Source: UBA1876 sp003446665 (lineage in GTDB: Bacteria; Synergistota; Synergistia; Synergistales; Thermovirgaceae). Taken from it: 64,000 nt of DNA. Positions 42,250 to 51,656 of the stretch are shown here, piece by piece. The stretch lies in assembly GCA_040616305.1 (NCBI GenBank), contig CP159918.1, positions 1,240,001 to 1,304,000 of the forward strand, written 5' to 3'. A model generated the notes under the pieces. It ran no database searches and had not been told where the DNA came from. It saw only the letters and a program-made list of their open reading frames with translations. The position numbers were made by a program, and so were the translations under genes. The stretch's first letter is position 1. The number at the start of each line of letters is the position of its first letter.

Positions 42250-43095
42250 TCACCTCAATACCCTGTTGTCGATCAGCCGTGCTTTTCCAACACGAGCTGC
42301 AACAGCGATTACCGAAGGCCTTGTTATCTCCTCTATCTTTTCGAGGGTTACCGCGTCACGCACCTCGACGTATTCGGGTTTTACTGCAGAAGTCTGCAAA
42401 AGGCGGGAAAGAACCACATACTCGAGCACACAAGTTTTCCTTTCCCCATCCCGAAAAAGGTTTTCAGCTTCGTTCAAGGCCTCATTGATAGCACACGCGT
42501 CTTTCCTCTCTTCCGCCGTCAGGTAAATGTTCCGGCTGCTTTTCGCAAGTCCGTCCGCCTCCCTGATTATGGGGCAACCGACTATCTCGACCGGGACGTC
42601 GAGGTCTTTCATCATTCTTCGGATTATCGAAAGTTGTTGGTAGTCCTTTTCACCGAAGTACATCTTGTCAGGCTCTACGATATTATATAGTTTCAACACC
42701 ACCGTACAGACTCCATCGAAATGCCCGGGCCTCGCCGCCCCACAAAGGACACTGCTCAATTTCCTTTCGGTCACCATTGTGGAACTGTCCGGTAGATACA
42801 TGACATCCACCGAAGGCGCAAAAAGCAAATCGACATTTTCCTTCTCAAGCAGTGCAACGTCCCTTTCCATGTCCCTGGGGTAATCGGCGAAATCTTCGGC
42901 GGGGCCGAACTGAAGAGGGTTTACAAAAACGGACACTACCGAAACAGTGCATTCTTTCCTGCATTTTCTTACGAGCGAAAGATGACCTTCATGAATGAAG
43001 CCCATGGTAGGAACAAGGCCGACGACAGGGCGGTCTTGACCTTTCAGCAAACGCAGCGTCTCTCTGGCCTCTTCCAGAGTCTCGGCAATTTTCAT
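42250..43095 (-). CDS. panC: Pantothenate synthetase
   Basis: 281 residues. Joins pantoate and beta-alanine with ATP. The nucleotide motif TMGFIHEGH (H35, H38) and the downstream KLSSVLCG signature are present, together with GEKDYQQL. panB and panD are not in the window. coaX, the next step of CoA synthesis, is at 62.6 kb. The ATG has GGAG upstream. Confidence 0.95.
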   Translation of the reverse strand: MKIAETLEEARETLRLLKGQDRPVVGLVPTMGFIHEGHLSLVRKCRKECTVSVVSVFVNPLQFGPAEDFADYPRDMERDVALLEKENVDLLFAPSVDVMYLPDSSTMVTERKLSSVLCGAARPGHFDGVCTVVLKLYNIVEPDKMYFGEKDYQQLSIIRRMMKDLDVPVEIVGCPIIREADGLAKSSRNIYLTAEERKDACAINEALNEAENLFRDGERKTCVLEYVVLSRLLQTSAVKPEYVEVRDAVTLEKIEEITRPSVIAVAARVGKARLIDNRVLR

Positions 43096-43111
43096 GACCG
43101 GCTTTCTCCAA

Positions 43112-44491
43112 TCAGACCATCAGTGTTCTGGCCAGGGCCCTCTGGAAAAACTCTACGGCTTCTTTGGCATCCTTTTCGAATCCCTCTCTTCCCATGAGCC
43201 CGTAGGTATATCGTTTCCCCTGCTCTACGCCTGGTTGGTCGAAGGGATTGATATCCATGATTTCTCCGGCAAGAGCGGTAGCGTATTCGAAAAGATAAAT
43301 GAGCCCTCCAACCCTGAAAGCGTCTATTCGCGGGATACGAAGCCATAATACCGGCCTGCCTGCTTTTATGAGTGAGGCGGCAGTCGCACGTGCTTCCGCA
43401 TTCAGCATTTCTCCCATATCTTTTCCAGCCAGGTATGCCAGCGGCTTTAAAGCCGATTCCTCGCAATCGGGCAAAGCCAGCTCCTTGCGTTCGTCGACGC
43501 TTGCCAACAGGTAAAACTTGTCGTCGGGACCCGAAGTATAAAGCTGCACCTGGGAGTGTTGATCGATAGCACCGAGAGCTCTGACAGGTGTACTGCCTTT
43601 GCCTTGCTTGCCCAGGCTTTCGGCCCACAGTTGGGCAAACCACTCGGTGAAATCCTTCAGATTGTCGGCGTAAGGCATTAGGACCAACATGTTTCGCCCT
43701 GATTCGGCGTGAGCAACTCCCAATGCGGCCAACAACCATGCGGGGTTTTTCTCGAGGTTTTCCGAAGCAAGGATACGTTTTCGCATTAACGACGCGCCAC
43801 TCAAGAGGGCTTCTACATCAATGCCCTGGCAGGCTGCTGAAAGCAAGCCAACGGAAGATAAAACAGAATACCGTCCTCCCACACCCGGCGGGATCACAAG
43901 TGAAGAACATCCCCGTTCCTCCGCGAAGGCTCTGAGAACACCTCTTTCAGGGTCCGTTACGACCGTCACATGGTCCGCCGCGGCGTCTTTCAACTCCAGT
44001 CGCAACCAGTTCCAAAAAAGTAGAAAATTCGCCATGGTTTCGGCCGTAGTTCCAGACTTGCTAACCACCACGAAGGCCGTACGGGCAGGATCTATCATCT
44101 CCCATATGGCGCTGGTACCGTCTGGATCGACATTATCGGCTACATAGAACCTTGGCCCACCGCGTTCCTCCCTTGTGAGCTCGTTGTAATAGGGATGGAC
44201 CAGAGCGTTCTGAAGCATAAGGTTCCCCAGGGCCGAACCACCTATTCCTATCTGTACCAGTGCATCGTATTTTTTCAGCCTTGCGGCGGCTTCCATAACT
44301 TTTACCGGTTCTTCTTCAGGCAAGCCTATCCACCCAAATCCATCCCGCTTCGCTTTTGCTCCCATTTCGAGGTTTGCCTGGGCCTTTTTCAAAAGCCCCT
44401 CAAGCCCTGTTACTCGTTGTTCCATTTCCTCTCCGCCAGGTTCTTGCCTTGGAGAAAAGGCACCGCCGTAGGAAAGTTCCAGAATGTCCAT
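43112..44491 (-). CDS. pgi: Glucose-6-phosphate isomerase
   Basis: 459 residues. Interconverts glucose 6-phosphate and fructose 6-phosphate. Motifs: IGIGGSALG, VVSKSGTTAET, the GGRYSVLSSVG region with catalytic residues, and an active-site Lys near the C terminus (GVEQGKRYTYGLMG). The ATG has GGGGTG upstream. It is likely the first gene of pgi-panC-sufC-sufB. Confidence 0.94.
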   Translation of the reverse strand: MDILELSYGGAFSPRQEPGGEEMEQRVTGLEGLLKKAQANLEMGAKAKRDGFGWIGLPEEEPVKVMEAAARLKKYDALVQIGIGGSALGNLMLQNALVHPYYNELTREERGGPRFYVADNVDPDGTSAIWEMIDPARTAFVVVSKSGTTAETMANFLLFWNWLRLELKDAAADHVTVVTDPERGVLRAFAEERGCSSLVIPPGVGGRYSVLSSVGLLSAACQGIDVEALLSGASLMRKRILASENLEKNPAWLLAALGVAHAESGRNMLVLMPYADNLKDFTEWFAQLWAESLGKQGKGSTPVRALGAIDQHSQVQLYTSGPDDKFYLLASVDERKELALPDCEESALKPLAYLAGKDMGEMLNAEARATAASLIKAGRPVLWLRIPRIDAFRVGGLIYLFEYATALAGEIMDINPFDQPGVEQGKRYTYGLMGREGFEKDAKEAVEFFQRALARTLMV

Positions 44492-44576
44492 GTGCTCACC
44501 CCGTTTTCAACGGAATTTTGGAAATGGGAGATGCCGGTTTTTTCATTTTAGCTAAAGGCCTTTAAAAAACAAAACG

Positions 44577-44593
44577 GCGGCCTAGATGGCCGC
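44577..44593 (-). terminator. Second terminator of the glutaredoxin gene
   Basis: A 6-bp GC stem (44577-44582 with 44588-44593), a 5-base loop, then CGTTTTGTTTTTT on the minus strand. It forms a tandem pair with the hairpin at 44621-44656. Confidence 0.6.
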
Positions 44594-44620
44594 ATGAAGG
44601 TTATAATGCTTTTTGGAAAA

Positions 44621-44656
44621 AGGCAAACCGGCCCGCAGAAACGGGCCCGTTTGCCT
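44621..44656 (-). terminator. Main terminator of the glutaredoxin gene
   Basis: A 15-bp stem with one mismatch (44621-44635 with 44642-44656), a 6-base loop and five T on the minus strand. Confidence 0.88.
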
Positions 44657-44677
44657 CTAAATCTTAAATGCTCACCT

Positions 44678-44929
44678 TTATTTAATTCCGGCTTCCTCAA
44701 GCGCCTTGTCTATCGATTCGGTATCGAACCCCACGATGCAAGTTTCGCCGATTTCAGTAACCGGAACACCCATTTGCCCGGTCTTTTTAACCATCTCCAT
44801 CGCCGCATCCCTGTCTTTGCTGACGTCGATAATGTCGAAATCGATTCCCCTGGATCCAAGGTATTCTTTCACCTTAATGCACCAGGGACAGGTCGGCGTT
44901 GAATACACTTTAACATTTGCCAATTTCAT
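44678..44929 (-). CDS. Glutaredoxin-like thiol protein
   Basis: 83 residues with the redox motif CPWC (C14, C17) and the cis-proline motif MGVPVTEIG. It is the small NrdH/glutaredoxin type common in anaerobes. ATG 44929 is used; a TTG directly before it touches the AGGGAG box. A near-perfect promoter, a palindrome at the transcription start and two terminators make it a well-insulated single gene. Confidence 0.92.
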   Translation of the reverse strand: MKLANVKVYSTPTCPWCIKVKEYLGSRGIDFDIIDVSKDRDAAMEMVKKTGQMGVPVTEIGETCIVGFDTESIDKALEEAGIK

Positions 44930-44974
44930 CAACTCCCTTTTTTAACTCACTCCACGTATTTATTACCCCAAATA

Positions 44975-44989
44975 TACCATCTAGTGGTA
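44975..44989. promoter_or_regulatory. Palindrome at the glutaredoxin transcription start
   Basis: TACCA (44975-44979), spacer TCTAG, TGGTA (44985-44989). It touches the -10 (44990-44995) and covers the predicted start of transcription, a classic place for a repressor. Confidence 0.5.
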
Positions 44990-45017
44990 ATTATACGATT
45001 GCGTTCCCGACTGTCAA
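44990..45017 (-). promoter_or_regulatory. Consensus promoter of the glutaredoxin gene
   Basis: Minus strand TTGACA (45017-45012), 16 bases, TATAAT (44995-44990). Both hexamers match consensus exactly. Confidence 0.82.
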
Positions 45018-45112
45018 GATGAGGTTGACCTTTCAAATACCTCAAAACAGAAACTTTTGTTATACTCATAATTTATGAAGACATGTAATTTCCAGTAATA
45101 GTCCCACCAGTG

Positions 45113-45133
45113 TCAGGGGGTATTTCCCCCTGA
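45113..45133 (+). promoter_or_regulatory. Hairpin in the leader of the formate dehydrogenase operon
   Basis: TCAGGGGG (45113-45120), loop TATTT, CCCCCTGA (45126-45133): a perfect 8-bp, very GC-rich stem only four bases before the AGGAGG box (45138-45143). No T-run follows, so it is not a terminator. It may stabilise the message or affect translation. The promoter of this operon was not resolved. Confidence 0.55.
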
Positions 45134-45151
45134 AAACAGGAGGAGATGCTT

Positions 45152-45649
45152 ATGACAACGGCAACGTCTGAAAAGCTGGACGAGCGGCTCGCCCCCGTCA
45201 TCGAGAAATTCCGAGGCAAGAAAGGAAGCACCATAGCCCTTCTTTCGTCGATTCAGGAAACTTTCGGTTATCTACCGGAAGAAGCCCTGGACATTGTTTC
45301 CCGTTCCCTTAACATACCAACAGCAGAACTTTTTGGCGTAGCTTCATTCTATTCCATGTTCCGCTTCCAGCCGGAGGGCAAATATGTCGTCCGCCTTTGC
45401 CGTGGCACGGCATGCCATGTCCAGGGTTCCTGGCTTATCGGTGAACAGCTGCAGCGCCACCTGGGTGTTAAAGAAGGCGGCACGACAGAAGACGGAATGT
45501 TCTCCCTTCACTTTGTCGCTTGCCTCGGGTGTTGCAGTCTGGCTCCGGTAATGATGGTAAACGGAGTGGTTCACGGCAGGCTTAACCCGGAAAAGGCCGT
45601 GAACGTACTTGAATCTTACAGGGCCGGTGACAAGGAGGAAACGCAATGA
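45152..45649 (+). CDS. NuoE-like [2Fe-2S] subunit
   Basis: 165 residues. Thioredoxin-like ferredoxin with cluster cysteines in CRGTACHV and CLGCC. As in HydA/NuoE proteins it passes electrons to or from the flavin subunit. AGGAGG is eight bases before ATG 45152, so the ATG at 45146 is not used. It overlaps the NuoF-like gene by four bases. Confidence 0.93.
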   Translation: MTTATSEKLDERLAPVIEKFRGKKGSTIALLSSIQETFGYLPEEALDIVSRSLNIPTAELFGVASFYSMFRFQPEGKYVVRLCRGTACHVQGSWLIGEQLQRHLGVKEGGTTEDGMFSLHFVACLGCCSLAPVMMVNGVVHGRLNPEKAVNVLESYRAGDKEETQ

Positions 45650-47418
45650 CCTCAAAAACGCTGATAAAAGTAGGTATGGCCAGCTGCGGAATAGCCGCCG
45701 GGGCGCGCCCGGTTTACGAAGCCCTTAAAGAGTCCGCCGCTACCCGGGATGATGTAGAAATAAAAGAAGTGGGATGTATCGGCCTCTGTTTCCACGAACC
45801 CCTTGTGGAAATTGAGCAGGATGGCAGGAAAGTTCTTTATGGTGAGGTATCACCTGAAAAGGCCCGCGAGATTTTCGACAAACACGTCGTAGGGAAAACC
45901 CCTTTGGAGGAGAACATCGTCCTCAGTACCGAAACGGATGCTCTCGAGAATTCCATGATCTCGAAACAGGTACGCGTTGTTCTGGAAAACTGCGGGAAGA
46001 TAGACCCTGCAAGCATCGACGAATATATTTCAGTGGACGGATACAAGGCTTTGGAGAAAGCCCTGAAGACGATGGATCCTGAGACGATTGTGGAAGAAAT
46101 CCTCGAAAGTGGCCTAAGAGGCCGCGGAGGCGCCGGCTTCCCGACGGGACTCAAGTGGAGATTCGCCCAGAAGGCTCAGTCGGACACAAAATATGTTGTC
46201 TGCAACGCTGACGAGGGAGACCCCGGAGCCTTCATGGATCGCTCCGTTTTGGAAGGAGACCCGCACCGTGTTCTGGAAGGAATGCTTATTTGCGGATACG
46301 CCATTGGCGCTTCACAGGGAATCATATACTGCAGAGCCGAGTATCCTCTGGCGATAAAACGCCTCAACATCGCCCTGGAACAGGCAAAAGAGCGCGGTTT
46401 CCTGGGCGAGAACATTATGGATTCCGGTTTTTCCTTCGACATTTACATAAAGGAAGGGGCAGGAGCTTTTGTCTGCGGCGAGGAGACCGCCCTTATGGCC
46501 TCCATAGAGGGGAAACGCGGCATGCCCAGGCCGCGTCCGCCTTTCCCTGCTAACAAGGGTATCTGGGGAAAACCAACCAACATCAATAACGTGGAAACTC
46601 TCGCCAATGTGCCCTGGATCATACGCAACGGGGCCAAGACCTTTTACCAGTACGGGACCGGTAAAAGCAGGGGGACCAAGGTTTTCGCCCTGGCCGGTAA
46701 AATCCGCAAGGGAGGGCTGGTTGAGGTCCCGATGGGGATGCCCCTCAGGGACGTTATTTTCGAGGTAGGTGGAGGCATTCCGGGCGACAAGCCTTTCAAG
46801 GCGGTACAGCTCGGCGGGCCATCGGGCGGATGTCTGCCCGAATCACAGCTGGACACACCCGTAGACTACGAATCCATAAACGCCACCGGCGCAATCATGG
46901 GATCCGGCGGCATGATAGTAATGGACGAGGATACCTGCATAGTCGACGTAGCAAAGTTTTTTCTTAGTTTCGTCCAGAAGGAATCCTGCGGCAAGTGTCC
47001 CTTCTGCCGCATAGGGACCAAACGAATGCTGGAAACCCTTGAGAGGATCTGCGACGGAAAAGGAAAGCCCGAGGATCTTGATCTCCTGGAGGACATGGCC
47101 TACAAGGTCAAGGACGGATCTCTGTGCGGACTTGGACAGACGGCGCCTAACCCTGTGCTTACGACTCTCAAATACTTCCGGCATGAGTACGAAGCACACA
47201 TCATCGACAAGAAATGCCCGGCCAAAGTCTGCACCAATCTCATTCATTACAAGATAGATCCTTCGACGTGCATCGGCTGTACGAGATGTGCCAAGGTTTG
47301 TCCTGTAAAGGCAATTACCGGAGAAGTAAAAAAGACGCATGTCATCGATGATTCGCTATGTGTCCGCTGCGGGCAGTGCAGGAACGTCTGCCCCGTCAAG
47401 GCGATCAGCGTCGAGTAA
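45646..47418 (+). CDS. NuoF-like NADH-binding flavoprotein subunit (HydB type)
   Basis: 590 residues. An N-terminal thioredoxin-like domain (residues 1-~90, with C14 and GCIGLC) has lost one of the usual four cysteines. The NuoF core follows: the FMN/NADH-binding glycine-rich RGRGGAGFPTGLKW region, GEETALMASIEG, and the N3 cluster motif ESCGKCPFC near 448. The C terminus has two more [4Fe-4S] sites (from about 542: CIGCTRC and CVRCGQC). The same layout is known from bifurcating hydrogenases and NAD-linked formate dehydrogenases. It ends 15 bases before the large catalytic subunit. Confidence 0.94.
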   Translation: MTSKTLIKVGMASCGIAAGARPVYEALKESAATRDDVEIKEVGCIGLCFHEPLVEIEQDGRKVLYGEVSPEKAREIFDKHVVGKTPLEENIVLSTETDALENSMISKQVRVVLENCGKIDPASIDEYISVDGYKALEKALKTMDPETIVEEILESGLRGRGGAGFPTGLKWRFAQKAQSDTKYVVCNADEGDPGAFMDRSVLEGDPHRVLEGMLICGYAIGASQGIIYCRAEYPLAIKRLNIALEQAKERGFLGENIMDSGFSFDIYIKEGAGAFVCGEETALMASIEGKRGMPRPRPPFPANKGIWGKPTNINNVETLANVPWIIRNGAKTFYQYGTGKSRGTKVFALAGKIRKGGLVEVPMGMPLRDVIFEVGGGIPGDKPFKAVQLGGPSGGCLPESQLDTPVDYESINATGAIMGSGGMIVMDEDTCIVDVAKFFLSFVQKESCGKCPFCRIGTKRMLETLERICDGKGKPEDLDLLEDMAYKVKDGSLCGLGQTAPNPVLTTLKYFRHEYEAHIIDKKCPAKVCTNLIHYKIDPSTCIGCTRCAKVCPVKAITGEVKKTHVIDDSLCVRCGQCRNVCPVKAISVE

Positions 47419-47433
47419 GGAGGTCCATCGATT

Positions 47434-50400
47434 ATGGAACGAACATTCACGGTCACCTTAAACGGCAAAGAGGTTAAAGCTCAACCGGGACAAATGATCC
47501 TGGAACTTTGCGAGGAAGCAGGGGTGGATATACCCACCTTGTGCTACAACCCTGACCTTTCACTCCATGGAGGATGCTCCCTTTGTCTTGTGGACGTAAA
47601 AGGGGCGAAAAGCCTTGTTCGGGCCTGCTCCATGCCGGTGCAAGACGGCATGGAGATCGAGACCCATACCGAAAGAATCATCGGTGCAAGGAAACTCGCC
47701 CTGGAGCTGCTTTTGTCCGATCACGTGGGCGACTGCAGGCCCCCCTGCCAGCTTGCCTGCCCGGCGAGAGGAGACGTCAAGGGTTATGTCAATCTGGCCG
47801 CGGAAGGCAATTACAAAGCCGCCCAGGACATCCTTCATCAGAATATAACCATGCCGGCAAGCATCGGCCGTGTCTGCCCCGCCCCGTGCGAGGAAAAATG
47901 CAGACGGAATTTCGTAGACGATGAGGCCGTATCCATAAGGGAGATCAAAAGGTTTATCGGTGATTGGGCCATTTCTCAGGACGAACTGGGAGAAATTCCG
48001 CAAATCAGGGAAAACGGCAAAAAAGTTGCGATCGTAGGAGGTGGACCTGCAGGACTTTCCGCCGCATATTTCCTGCGCCTCAAGGGATACGCCGTTACCC
48101 TGTACGAAAAGGAAGACAAGCTGGGCGGCATGATGCGCTACGGCATTCCCGATTACAGGCTTCCACAGCCGGTGCTTGACAGGGAGGTCAAATGGCTTGT
48201 AGACCACGGGATCAACGTCAGGCTTAACACTGCTTTGGGCAGAGACATAACCCTGGATTCGCTCAAAAAAGAAAACGATGCCGTAGTCCTAGCCATGGGC
48301 TGCTGGTCGTCCATGCCAATGCGCGTTTTTGGGGAGGATCTTGAAGGCGTTCAGGCGGGAATCGAATTCCTTTACAAGGTAAACACCGGTCAAGATGTTT
48401 ACGTAGGCAAACATGTGGCTGTCATAGGCGGAGGTAATACAGCGATGGATGCCGCACGGTCCGCTTTGCGTCTTGGCGCCGAGAAGGTTTCCGTGATTTA
48501 CAGGCGCAGCCGGGAAGAAATGCCCGCCGAAGACGTAGAGATCGAGGAAGCCATCGAGGAGGGCGTGGAGTTTATTTTCCTTGCGGCTCCCAAATCCATC
48601 GAGGGCGCAGGGAAGGTAGAAAGAATAGTCTGCGAAAAGATGGTTCTCGGAGAACCCGATGCCTCTGGAAGGAGAAAACCAATCCCTACGGGAGAGACTT
48701 TTACCCTCGACGTCCGGACCGTTATTGCGGCGATAGGACAAAGGCCCGACCTTTCCTCCCTGCCGGAAAACATCCACGACGGGAAGCGTATCGTCGTCAA
48801 CGAACACTTTGCCACGCCCATCGAGGGTGTATTCGTCTGTGGAGATCAGAAAACGGGACCAGATATCGCCATTGCCGCGATCGGGGCGGGTCACTGGACG
48901 GCCGAATCGGTCCACCACTACATCAGCGAGGGCATCCCTCACCGACCTTTCGAATGCGATGTAGTACGCGACGATCTGGGCCCCGAAGACTTTATGGATC
49001 AGGAAAAACAGCCGCGGGAAAAGCCCCGTATACTCGATGCAGCCGAAAGATTCGAGAAGCCTTTCGAAGAATTCAATCTGAGTCTGAGTGAGGACCAGGT
49101 AAGAAATGACGGAAACCGGTGCATGAAGTGCGGATGCCCAGACATTTACGAATGCAAACTCAGGGCTTACGGAGTGGAATATGAGGCCTCTCCTGATGAG
49201 TTCCCCAAGGAATTCTACGCACGACCTGACAGACCCGAAGAGGAAAATCCCTTTTATGTCAGAAACATGGACAAATGCGTCCAGTGCGGCGTGTGCGTAA
49301 GGGTATGCGACGAACATGCCTTGTACCACGCCATCGATTTCCAGAAACGGGGCATCGAAACCTACGTCGCGCCCGGGATAGACCGTGGTATAGACAATTC
49401 TGACTGCGTCAACTGCGGCCTTTGCGTACAGATGTGTCCCACAGGCGCCTTGACGGAAAGGACACAGCACGGGATCACCAGACCGGAGTTTACCAAAACA
49501 GTCAAGACCATTTGTCCCTACTGTGCCGTCGGGTGCGAAATTATGGTCCATGTGGACACCAAGACAGGACGAATAGATAACGTAACCACCGACTTCGACA
49601 GCGAAACATCCCTCAACAAAGGCCGCATCTGCGTAAAGGGGCGGTTCGGATGGCACTTCGTCCACCACAAGGACAGACTGACCACACCCCTGATTAAAGA
49701 AGGCGAAGATTTCCGTGAAGCAACCTGGGAAGAAGCCCTTGATAAGGTTTCAAGGAAACTGCTTGAAATAAAAGATAAAAACGGTCCGGATACTCTTGGT
49801 TTTATCTCCTCGGCCAAATGCACCAATGAGGAAAACTACCTGATGCAGCGGTTTGCACGGGAGGTAATAGGAACCAACAACATAGATCATTGCGCACGGC
49901 TTTGTCATTCGCCGACGGTCAAAGGGCTGGGGGAAACCTTGGGGAGCGCGGCCATGACAAATGATTTCGAGTCCATCAAGCAGGCCGACGTAATAATGAT
50001 CATAGGTTCCAATACGACCGAAAACCACCCGGTTCTGGCTACCTGGATAAAAGAAAGGAAAATCAAGGGTAAAACTTCGCTTATAGTCTGCGATCCAAGG
50101 GAGATCGAACTGAAACAATACGCGGACGTCCCTATCAGGCACAATAGCGGAAGTGACGTGGCCTTTTTGAACGGCATGATAAACATAATCATCGAAGAAG
50201 GTCTCTACGACGACGAATTCGTCCGAAAACACGTTGACGGATTCGAGGACCTCAAAAAAACCGTCGCTTCCTACACGCCGGAAAAAGTGGCCAACATCAC
50301 GGGAATCGATGGGGATACCCTGCGCAACGCAGCACGCCTTTACGCCAAAGGTCCCAATTCCGCAATCTTTTATTCCATGGGCATAACCCAGCACAAGTAC

Positions 50401-51537
50401 GGAACCGACAACGTAAGGGCCCTGGCCAACCTGGCGCTTTTGTGCGGTATGCTCGGACGTCAGGGCACCGGTATCAATCCGCTAAGAGGACACAACAACG
50501 TACAGGGTGCGTGCGATGTAGGCTGCATGCCCGAGATACTTCCCGGCTACATTAATATTTCATCAGAAAAAGAAAAGGCCCAGGCAAGGGTCAAGGAGGT
50601 TTGGGGGGGCGAACTCCCGCCGAATCCGGGCAAAAGCATGGTTAAAATGATTGAAGCCGCCCTGGATGGGAGCCTGAAGGGACTTTACATAATGGGAGAA
50701 AACCCCATGGTAAGCGATCCTGACACCAACAAACAACGCGAAGCACTTGAAAACCTCGAGTTTCTGGTCGTCCAGGACCTTTTTCTGACCGAGACAGCCA
50801 TGCTTGCCGACGTTGTTCTCCCCGCCGCCAGCTGGGCCGAAAGGGAAGGTACTTTCACCAATACAAGCCGCGCAGTGCAGAGAATCAGAAAAGCCGTGGA
50901 GTCTCCCGGCGAGGCGAAACCCGACTGGTGGATTATCACCGAGATCGCAAAGGCATGTGGTGCATCATGGAATTACGACTCCCCGAGAACGGTCATGGAG
51001 GAAATACGCCGATTCGTTCCGCAATATGGCGGCATTACCTATGAACGTCTCGAGGAAGGACCGCTTATGTGGCCCTGTCCTGACGAAAACCACCCCGGGA
51101 CCCCCATCCTTTACACAAGGGAGTTTCCCCACGGTAAAGCCCGGTTCGCCCCTTGCGACTGGCAAAAGCCGCACGAGGAGCCTGATGCAGAATATCCATT
51201 TATTGCGACCATTGGAAGGAGCCTGTACCATTTCCACACGGGTACCATGACCCGTCGCTCCCCGTCAGGGGAATACATAGGCTCGCTATACGTGGAAATC
51301 AACCCAGCCGACGCCGAAAGACTCCAGATAAAAAACGGAGACAAGGTAAGAGTAAGTTCCAGGCGCGGTGTTGTAGAAGGGCGCGCAATTATAACAGACA
51401 GGGTTCCGTTGTCAATGGTGTTTCTGCCCTTCCATTTCGGGGAGCAGCCAGCCAACGCTCTGACAGCTTCGGTTTTTGATGAAGAGGCTGAAACGCCGGC
51501 TTACAAAATCAACGCCGTGAAGGTAGAAAAAAGCTAG
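47434..51537 (+). CDS. Formate dehydrogenase catalytic subunit fused to a GltD/NfnB-like FAD-NAD(P)H module
   Basis: 1367 residues. In order: [2Fe-2S] domain (C37, C48, C51, C65); a GltD-type N-terminal cluster domain (C101, C105, C109, later CPAPCEEKC); an FAD site VGGGPAG (201-207); an NAD(P)H site IGGGNTAMDA (about 331) with the YRRSREEMP arginines near 355 that in GltD favour NADPH; a CxxCxC-type site near 563; two [4Fe-4S] sites from about 615 and 658; then the FdhA catalytic part from CPYCAVGCE (694). The metal ligand is Cys824 in LCHSPTV, so this is a cysteine enzyme rather than a selenocysteine one. It should oxidise formate or reduce CO2, linked to NAD(H), probably NADP(H) and ferredoxin. 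Spacing and the FNT gene downstream support formate. Confidence 0.9.
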   Translation: MERTFTVTLNGKEVKAQPGQMILELCEEAGVDIPTLCYNPDLSLHGGCSLCLVDVKGAKSLVRACSMPVQDGMEIETHTERIIGARKLALELLLSDHVGDCRPPCQLACPARGDVKGYVNLAAEGNYKAAQDILHQNITMPASIGRVCPAPCEEKCRRNFVDDEAVSIREIKRFIGDWAISQDELGEIPQIRENGKKVAIVGGGPAGLSAAYFLRLKGYAVTLYEKEDKLGGMMRYGIPDYRLPQPVLDREVKWLVDHGINVRLNTALGRDITLDSLKKENDAVVLAMGCWSSMPMRVFGEDLEGVQAGIEFLYKVNTGQDVYVGKHVAVIGGGNTAMDAARSALRLGAEKVSVIYRRSREEMPAEDVEIEEAIEEGVEFIFLAAPKSIEGAGKVERIVCEKMVLGEPDASGRRKPIPTGETFTLDVRTVIAAIGQRPDLSSLPENIHDGKRIVVNEHFATPIEGVFVCGDQKTGPDIAIAAIGAGHWTAESVHHYISEGIPHRPFECDVVRDDLGPEDFMDQEKQPREKPRILDAAERFEKPFEEFNLSLSEDQVRNDGNRCMKCGCPDIYECKLRAYGVEYEASPDEFPKEFYARPDRPEEENPFYVRNMDKCVQCGVCVRVCDEHALYHAIDFQKRGIETYVAPGIDRGIDNSDCVNCGLCVQMCPTGALTERTQHGITRPEFTKTVKTICPYCAVGCEIMVHVDTKTGRIDNVTTDFDSETSLNKGRICVKGRFGWHFVHHKDRLTTPLIKEGEDFREATWEEALDKVSRKLLEIKDKNGPDTLGFISSAKCTNEENYLMQRFAREVIGTNNIDHCARLCHSPTVKGLGETLGSAAMTNDFESIKQADVIMIIGSNTTENHPVLATWIKERKIKGKTSLIVCDPREIELKQYADVPIRHNSGSDVAFLNGMINIIIEEGLYDDEFVRKHVDGFEDLKKTVASYTPEKVANITGIDGDTLRNAARLYAKGPNSAIFYSMGITQHKYGTDNVRALANLALLCGMLGRQGTGINPLRGHNNVQGACDVGCMPEILPGYINISSEKEKAQARVKEVWGGELPPNPGKSMVKMIEAALDGSLKGLYIMGENPMVSDPDTNKQREALENLEFLVVQDLFLTETAMLADVVLPAASWAEREGTFTNTSRAVQRIRKAVESPGEAKPDWWIITEIAKACGASWNYDSPRTVMEEIRRFVPQYGGITYERLEEGPLMWPCPDENHPGTPILYTREFPHGKARFAPCDWQKPHEEPDAEYPFIATIGRSLYHFHTGTMTRRSPSGEYIGSLYVEINPADAERLQIKNGDKVRVSSRRGVVEGRAIITDRVPLSMVFLPFHFGEQPANALTASVFDEEAETPAYKINAVKVEKS

Positions 51538-51656
51538 ATCGCTCGGTTACCAAGATCAACAAAAGGTTACATATTCGGGGAAACCTCGGAATTTCTCCCA
51601 TGGTTTCCCCTGCTTTTTCAATGAGAACACAGAATACATTCCGGGGGGAGTTACTC

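Noticed and set aside
48289..49668. Long open frame (459 codons) antisense to the formate dehydrogenase gene
   Set aside because: It lies wholly within a clear gene with many matched motifs, has no family features and no ribosome binding site. Long antisense frames are common over GC-rich coding DNA.
47434..51537. A selenocysteine formate dehydrogenase
   Set aside because: The metal-ligand position is a normal cysteine codon (TGT at 49903-49905) and no in-frame TGA is found, so no selenocysteine machinery is implied.
45646..51537. The NuoE/NuoF genes as part of respiratory complex I or as an iron-iron bifurcating hydrogenase
   Set aside because: No membrane Nuo genes follow, and the third subunit has FdhA motifs rather than the H-cluster motifs of an [FeFe] hydrogenase.
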